From the NCBI GenBank assembly GCA_938033975.1, contig CALHKJ010000412.1:1-7644 (forward strand): a stretch of 7,644 nt of DNA, in the 5' to 3' direction. Positions within the stretch are counted from its first letter, which is position 1, and each line of letters starts with the position of its first letter. A program made the translations under genes and the position numbers. Positions 4,139 through 7,644 of this stretch are shown here, in pieces. The notes beneath the pieces are model-generated. The model saw nothing but the letters and a program-made list of their open reading frames with translations. It was not told the DNA's origin and ran no database searches. Origin of the DNA: an uncultured Saprospiraceae bacterium. Lineage in GTDB: Bacteria > Bacteroidota > Bacteroidia > Chitinophagales > Saprospiraceae.

Positions 4139-5671
4139 ATGAATCCTGCTCAAAAGCCTACTTCCACATATAAAGTCTTTGAACCTCTTTTACTTGCTAT
4201 AAGTATGGTAGTTGGAATGTTTCTTGGCTATAATGTTTTTGACAATAAAAACGACCTTTCCCTTCTTAGTCAATCAGCCATCGATAGTACTAATTCAAAT
4301 TCTGGAATTGGAAGAATTGAAGAGATTATCAGAATTGTAGACAACAGTTATGTTGATGAAATCAATACTGATGAAATTTCTTCTGAAGCAATTCAATCTA
4401 TCTTGACCCAGCTCGATCCTCATAGTAGCTATATAAGTCCTGAAGAATTAGAAGAATACAACCAAAGAATGGAAGGTGTACATAAAGGGATCGGGATTGA
4501 ATCCAAATTTGTTGATGATTCTTTATTTGTAAGTTATGTGACGCCAGATTCTGAAGCAGATAAGGCAGGCCTAAAACCTGGTAATATCATTTTAGAAATT
4601 GGCAATGATACAATAAGTGGTAAAAAAAGATCAATCAAATTTGTTCAAGAGAAATTGAGAAAAGCTGAAACGCCGAGTTTAGCATTTAAGGTGCAATCCC
4701 AAAATCAAAACATTCAAGATTTAGATATTAAGCTAGATGAAGTTGTTGTTCAATCAGCATCAAGTCATTATTTGATTGATGAAAATCATGGCTATATAAA
4801 AATCAATCGGTTTAGTGCCAATACATATGATCAATTCTTCAAATCGCTAGAATCTATTGCAAACCAAGCCAAAAAGGATGACTTCAATTTAATTCTGGAC
4901 CTTCGAGATAATCCAGGCGGTTTTGTTCCACAAACTTTAAGGATCCTAAGTCAACTATTTAATACTAAGGATAAGTTATTAAGTTATACGATAGGAGAAC
5001 ATCGAAAGAGAAAAGAGTATAATTCAACAGGTAGGAATTTTTATAAGGTTAAAAATATAGTTGTACTTATCAATGAAAATTCAGCTTCTGCGAGCGAAAT
5101 TATTGCAGGTGCGATTCAAGATTGGGATAGAGGAGTTTTGATTGGAAAAGGAACATATGGCAAAGGCTTAGTCCAGGAAATTTTCCCATTAAAAAGAGGA
5201 GGAGCCATTCGTCTTACAGTTGCGAGGTATGCAACTCCATCTGGTAGGTTTATCCAAAAACCATATGAGATAAAAAATGATGACCAGTTACAAGAAGATT
5301 CAACTTTTTACACCAAGAAATATAAGCGTAAAATAAAAAACAATGGGGGAATACTTCCTGATATTATCGTTGAAGAAGACTTAGATTCTCAGTATGATAG
5401 TAAGGTAACCGAATTTGTATGTAAACACATTTTGCCTTTTAACAATAAAATAGATCTTAAGGAATTAATAGATGAGTCTAAACCTTTAGCAATAAAACGA
5501 ACAGCCTCAGAATTCACTGAAAGGCAAATAAGAGCTGAATTGATTCATAGTTGGTATGGGAAAATTCACTATTATGAGTATTTCCAAAAGAGAGACCCAT
5601 TAGTCATGAAAGCCATAGAAATACTTTCTAAGGATGACCCTATGAAGAAGTTAGCTTCTAATGAACTTTAG
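4139..5671 (+). CDS. S41 family C-terminal processing peptidase (CtpA/Prc-like), membrane-anchored
   Basis: A 510-residue serine protease of the tail-specific/C-terminal processing family, which cleaves proteins in the cell envelope. Seen: one N-terminal hydrophobic segment (about 14-33, VFEPLLLAISMVVGMFLGY) that should anchor it in the inner membrane with the rest in the periplasm; an N-terminal helical part with the family's LDPHSSYISPEE (92-103); a PDZ domain (about 112-200, with GIGIES and AGLKPGNIILEIG); and the protease core with LDLRDNPGG (253-261), NSASASEIIAGAIQD (314-328) and GKGTYGKGLVQ (336-346). The expected Ser-Lys dyad is Ser317 and Lys342, spaced 25 residues apart as in E. coli Prc and plant D1 protease. 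A C-terminal extension of about 100 residues follows the core (about 412-510). The ATG at 4139 is the only start that keeps the membrane segment. The gene ends inside the 3' end of the convergent tsaC-type gene. The substrate is unknown. Confidence 0.95.
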   Translation: MNPAQKPTSTYKVFEPLLLAISMVVGMFLGYNVFDNKNDLSLLSQSAIDSTNSNSGIGRIEEIIRIVDNSYVDEINTDEISSEAIQSILTQLDPHSSYISPEELEEYNQRMEGVHKGIGIESKFVDDSLFVSYVTPDSEADKAGLKPGNIILEIGNDTISGKKRSIKFVQEKLRKAETPSLAFKVQSQNQNIQDLDIKLDEVVVQSASSHYLIDENHGYIKINRFSANTYDQFFKSLESIANQAKKDDFNLILDLRDNPGGFVPQTLRILSQLFNTKDKLLSYTIGEHRKRKEYNSTGRNFYKVKNIVVLINENSASASEIIAGAIQDWDRGVLIGKGTYGKGLVQEIFPLKRGGAIRLTVARYATPSGRFIQKPYEIKNDDQLQEDSTFYTKKYKRKIKNNGGILPDIIVEEDLDSQYDSKVTEFVCKHILPFNNKIDLKELIDESKPLAIKRTASEFTERQIRAELIHSWYGKIHYYEYFQKRDPLVMKAIEILSKDDPMKKLASNEL

Positions 5672-6214
5672 TTCTCCAGATTTGTCAAACGACAACATAA
5701 TTGAAGGTTGTGAATTGGTCTGAGATTCAAATTTCCTATCCACTATCAAGTCTACACCGCGCCTAATACTTTCACTTATTTCATCGTATGATTGAGGAAA
5801 GGGTTCACCTTGAATATTTGCACTTGTTGAAATTATTGGTCTTCCTAAATGAGCTATTAATTTTGAACAGAAATCTTGTTTGATCAATCTAATTGCAATG
5901 GTCCCATCTTCGTTTAATAAGGATGGATGCAACGTTTCGTTGGCTTGATAAATAATAGTTATAGGCTTATTATAAAAGAGTAAAAGGTTCTCAATCCGTG
6001 GATGTATTTCTTTTACGTATTTTTTTAGGTGGTCAATGGACTCAACCAATAAAATACAGGGTTTGTTTCTGTCTCTCTTCTTTACACTGTAAACATAGTC
6101 TACAGCACTTTGATTAGTAGCGTCACACCCAATGCCCCAAATAGTGTCTGTAGGATAGAGTATAACTTTCCCCTTGCGTAATTCTTGCGAATAGAAGGAT
6201 AGCTCTGATTGCAT
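5651..6214 (-). CDS. tsaC: Threonylcarbamoyl-AMP synthase (Sua5/YrdC/TsaC family, short form)
   Basis: The family makes threonylcarbamoyl-AMP from threonine, bicarbonate and ATP, the first step of t6A37 formation in ANN-decoding tRNAs; the TsaD complex then transfers the group. Seen (187-residue numbering): GKVILYPTDTIWGIGCDATN (15-34), the KxR motif at Lys45-Arg47 followed by KPCILL, and the STSANIQGEP segment holding the SxN motif (Ser131, Asn133). Only the YrdC domain is present; the longer Sua5 C-terminal domain is missing, as in E. coli TsaC (190 residues). I prefer the ATG at 6214-6212, which puts about 14 residues before the KG.ILYPTDT motif as in relatives. A GTG at 6256-6254 would add 14 residues but lies directly after an in-frame TAA. 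YciO-like paralogues are the main alternative. The 3' end overlaps the S41 protease gene by 21 bp, tail to tail. No clear promoter is seen upstream. Confidence 0.88.
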   Translation of the reverse strand: MQSELSFYSQELRKGKVILYPTDTIWGIGCDATNQSAVDYVYSVKKRDRNKPCILLVESIDHLKKYVKEIHPRIENLLLFYNKPITIIYQANETLHPSLLNEDGTIAIRLIKQDFCSKLIAHLGRPIISTSANIQGEPFPQSYDEISESIRRGVDLIVDRKFESQTNSQPSIMLSFDKSGELKFIRS

Positions 6215-6249
6215 AAGCTCGAATAAATTAGTTAGAATCGTTTGTTTTT

Positions 6250-6265
6250 GTGTCACTTAAGACAC
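6250..6265. promoter_or_regulatory. Short inverted repeat upstream of tsaC
   Basis: GTGTC (6250-6254) and GACAC (6261-6265) are perfect five-base inverted arms around a six-base centre (ACTTAA). The repeat lies 36 bp upstream of the preferred tsaC ATG and covers the alternative GTG start. It could be a small operator or leader hairpin, but at five base pairs it could equally be chance. Confidence 0.2.
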
Positions 6266-6350
6266 CATTCAAGGCTTTTAACGTTGAAATAAATAGATAA
6301 GTATATTGAATATTCTGTAAATTCGTTATTACTAGGTAAACAATTATATC

Positions 6351-7644
6351 ATGACCAAACAAATCATACTGATAATAAGCTTCCTTTCACTCTTTTTTAT
6401 TAAGTCATATGGTACTCACATTGTTGGTGGTGACGTGACATATGAGTGTCTTGGATTCAATGTTGATTCATCACAAGTTACATTAAAGGTCGAATTTACA
6501 ATGTACCGTGACACTGAGTCTGGTGGAGCGCAATTTGACAATAATGCTGTTTTTGGGGTTTGGAATGGAAGTGGTGACAATTGGTCCTTTTATACTCGTT
6601 TTGATAATCAACAATTTTTTGATAGAGCGGATATTGAAATTGAAGATGATCCCTGTGTAGACATCCCTTCGAATGTAGGTGTTGAAAAAGCTGTATACAG
6701 TTTTGATGTTATTCTAGAAGTTAATGGTGATGATTATATAATCGGTTATCAACGATGTTGTAGAAACCCAACAATCACCAACTTGATTAATCCAGGTGAT
6801 ACAGGAGCGGCATTTCAAATTGAAGTGACTGCTGAAGCACTTGCACTATGTAACAATAGTCCTAAGTTTAATAACTTTCCACCAATTTTTGTTTGTGCTA
6901 ATTTTGATATAGGTTTTGATCACTCTGCAACTGATGCAGAAGGTGATGTTTTGGTTTATGAATTTTGTGCACCTCTACAAGCAGGAGGTACAGTTGGTAC
7001 TGATATGAATCCAGGGGATCCTGAATCATGTGAAGGAGTAAGACCAAGTCCTCAAAATTGTACTCCTACTTTTGATCCTGTAAATTTTGCCCCAGGCTTT
7101 TCAGCAAACAATCCTATGCAAGGAAATCCAGTAGTAAGCATTGACGCAGCAACTGGTTTGATATCCGGTGCACCTACCACAATAGGTCAATATGTAGTTG
7201 GAGTATGTGTAAAAGAATTTCGGGATGGAGTATTGCTAGGAGAGACAAGAAGGGATTTTCAATTTAATACTGTAATCTGTACGCCTCTTGTTTTTGCTGA
7301 AATTGATGCTGGTGTGATAGAAGGAGAAGGTCTGACTTATAATATTGCGTCATGTGGATCAAATGATGTGTTTATCGAGAATAATAGTTTCCAGCAAAGT
7401 TCGATAGTAAGCTACAATTGGTGGTTTGCAATTCCTGGAGCAGATACTCTGAGAAGTACAGAGAGAAATGGTGCATTTACATTTCCAGGGATAGGACAAT
7501 ATCAAGGTAGAATGATCTTAAATGAAGGTTTGAGTTGTGCTGATACAGCTGATGTGATTGTAAATATATTTCCTACTATCGAAACCAATTGGGATTCAGA
7601 ATATGATATATGTGTTGCAGGTCCAGTAGATTTTACTGATAATA
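6351..7644 (+). CDS. Secreted multi-domain surface protein with Ig-like and PKD domains, 5' part (truncated by window edge)
   Basis: The frame is open from ATG 6351 to the window end (431 codons), with no stop. Residues 1-21 form a signal peptide: basic start, hydrophobic core IILIISFLSLFFI, probable cleavage after KSYG. The mature protein begins THIVGGDVTYECL, a start very common in Bacteroidota surface proteins that usually end in a gliding-motility/type IX secretion C-terminal domain. Further marks of the group are IGYQRCCRNPTITNL (131-145) and LVYEFCAPLQAGG (201-213). Residues about 262-308 (IDAATGLISGAPTTIGQYVV, then F.FNTV) look like a putative-Ig/cadherin-like domain. Residues about 318-407 look like a PKD domain (YNWWFAIPGA..., FPGIGQYQGRMIL, CADTADVIVNIFP), and a further domain starts near 410. 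Fourteen cysteines after the signal peptide suggest disulfides outside the cell. Likely an adhesin or cell-surface structural protein; export by type IX secretion is inferred because the C terminus is outside the window. The gene is divergent from tsaC, and no clear promoter is seen in the spacer. Confidence 0.9.
   Translation, partial: MTKQIILIISFLSLFFIKSYGTHIVGGDVTYECLGFNVDSSQVTLKVEFTMYRDTESGGAQFDNNAVFGVWNGSGDNWSFYTRFDNQQFFDRADIEIEDDPCVDIPSNVGVEKAVYSFDVILEVNGDDYIIGYQRCCRNPTITNLINPGDTGAAFQIEVTAEALALCNNSPKFNNFPPIFVCANFDIGFDHSATDAEGDVLVYEFCAPLQAGGTVGTDMNPGDPESCEGVRPSPQNCTPTFDPVNFAPGFSANNPMQGNPVVSIDAATGLISGAPTTIGQYVVGVCVKEFRDGVLLGETRRDFQFNTVICTPLVFAEIDAGVIEGEGLTYNIASCGSNDVFIENNSFQQSSIVSYNWWFAIPGADTLRSTERNGAFTFPGIGQYQGRMILNEGLSCADTADVIVNIFPTIETNWDSEYDICVAGPVDFTDN

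Noticed and set aside
4129..4173. A 14-codon upstream open frame (ATG 4129) overlapping the S41 protease start
   Set aside because: The predicted transcript start near 4128 leaves almost no leader before it, and no conserved leader-peptide character is visible.
6302..6325. Promoter for the surface-protein gene (TATATTGA at 6302 or TAAATTCG at 6318)
   Set aside because: Each departs from TAnnTTTG in a key position and neither has a -33 partner at 19-21 nt, so no promoter was called.
1..7644. Mobile element, CRISPR array, defence or biosynthetic cassette
   Set aside because: No transposase, integrase, tandem direct repeats or unfamiliar gene cluster was found; all recognisable genes are housekeeping or a typical surface protein.

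Overview
The window is a low-GC, A/T-rich stretch of a chromosome that most likely belongs to a free-living Bacteroidota bacterium (Saprospiria-, Cytophagia- or Flavobacteriia-like). Four things point there. Genes lack Shine-Dalgarno sequences and start in A-rich leaders. Promoter-like sites match the Bacteroidota form TTTG...TAnnTTTG. The primary sigma factor is a short 289-residue form without region 1.1. The last gene encodes a secreted protein starting with a THIVGG-type mature N terminus, typical of gliding or type IX secretion surface proteins. The genus cannot be fixed from this sequence alone.

Layout from left to right. The 3' end of a clpC-type Hsp100 ATPase gene is followed by the translation genes infC (TTG start), rpmI and rplT. 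This block is closed by a strong intrinsic terminator at 1776-1804. An enoyl-CoA hydratase/crotonase gene follows on the plus strand and meets, stop codon against stop codon, a minus-strand gene for a small acidic START-like protein. A 201-bp divergent intergenic region holds a perfect palindrome and the likely promoter of rpoD. The sigma gene is followed by a membrane-anchored S41 C-terminal processing protease. That gene overlaps by 21 bp, tail to tail, a minus-strand Sua5/YrdC/TsaC-type tRNA-modification gene. A second divergent spacer leads to the 5' part (431 codons) of a large secreted PKD/Ig-like adhesin-type gene that runs off the right edge.

The genes are mostly housekeeping: protein quality control (ClpC, S41 protease), translation initiation and ribosome assembly (IF3, L35, L20), tRNA t6A formation (TsaC), transcription initiation (RpoD) and acyl-CoA metabolism. 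The sigma factor encoded here would read the promoters proposed here; the rpmI and rpoD candidates share a 19-nt spacer. I see no mobile element, CRISPR array, tRNA, rRNA or defence cassette, and no convincing undescribed multi-gene system. The points worth a second look are regulatory or architectural: the infC TTG start and leader hairpin, inverted repeats lying on promoter elements, two tail-to-tail gene contacts with no room for an intergenic terminator, and the truncated surface-protein gene.
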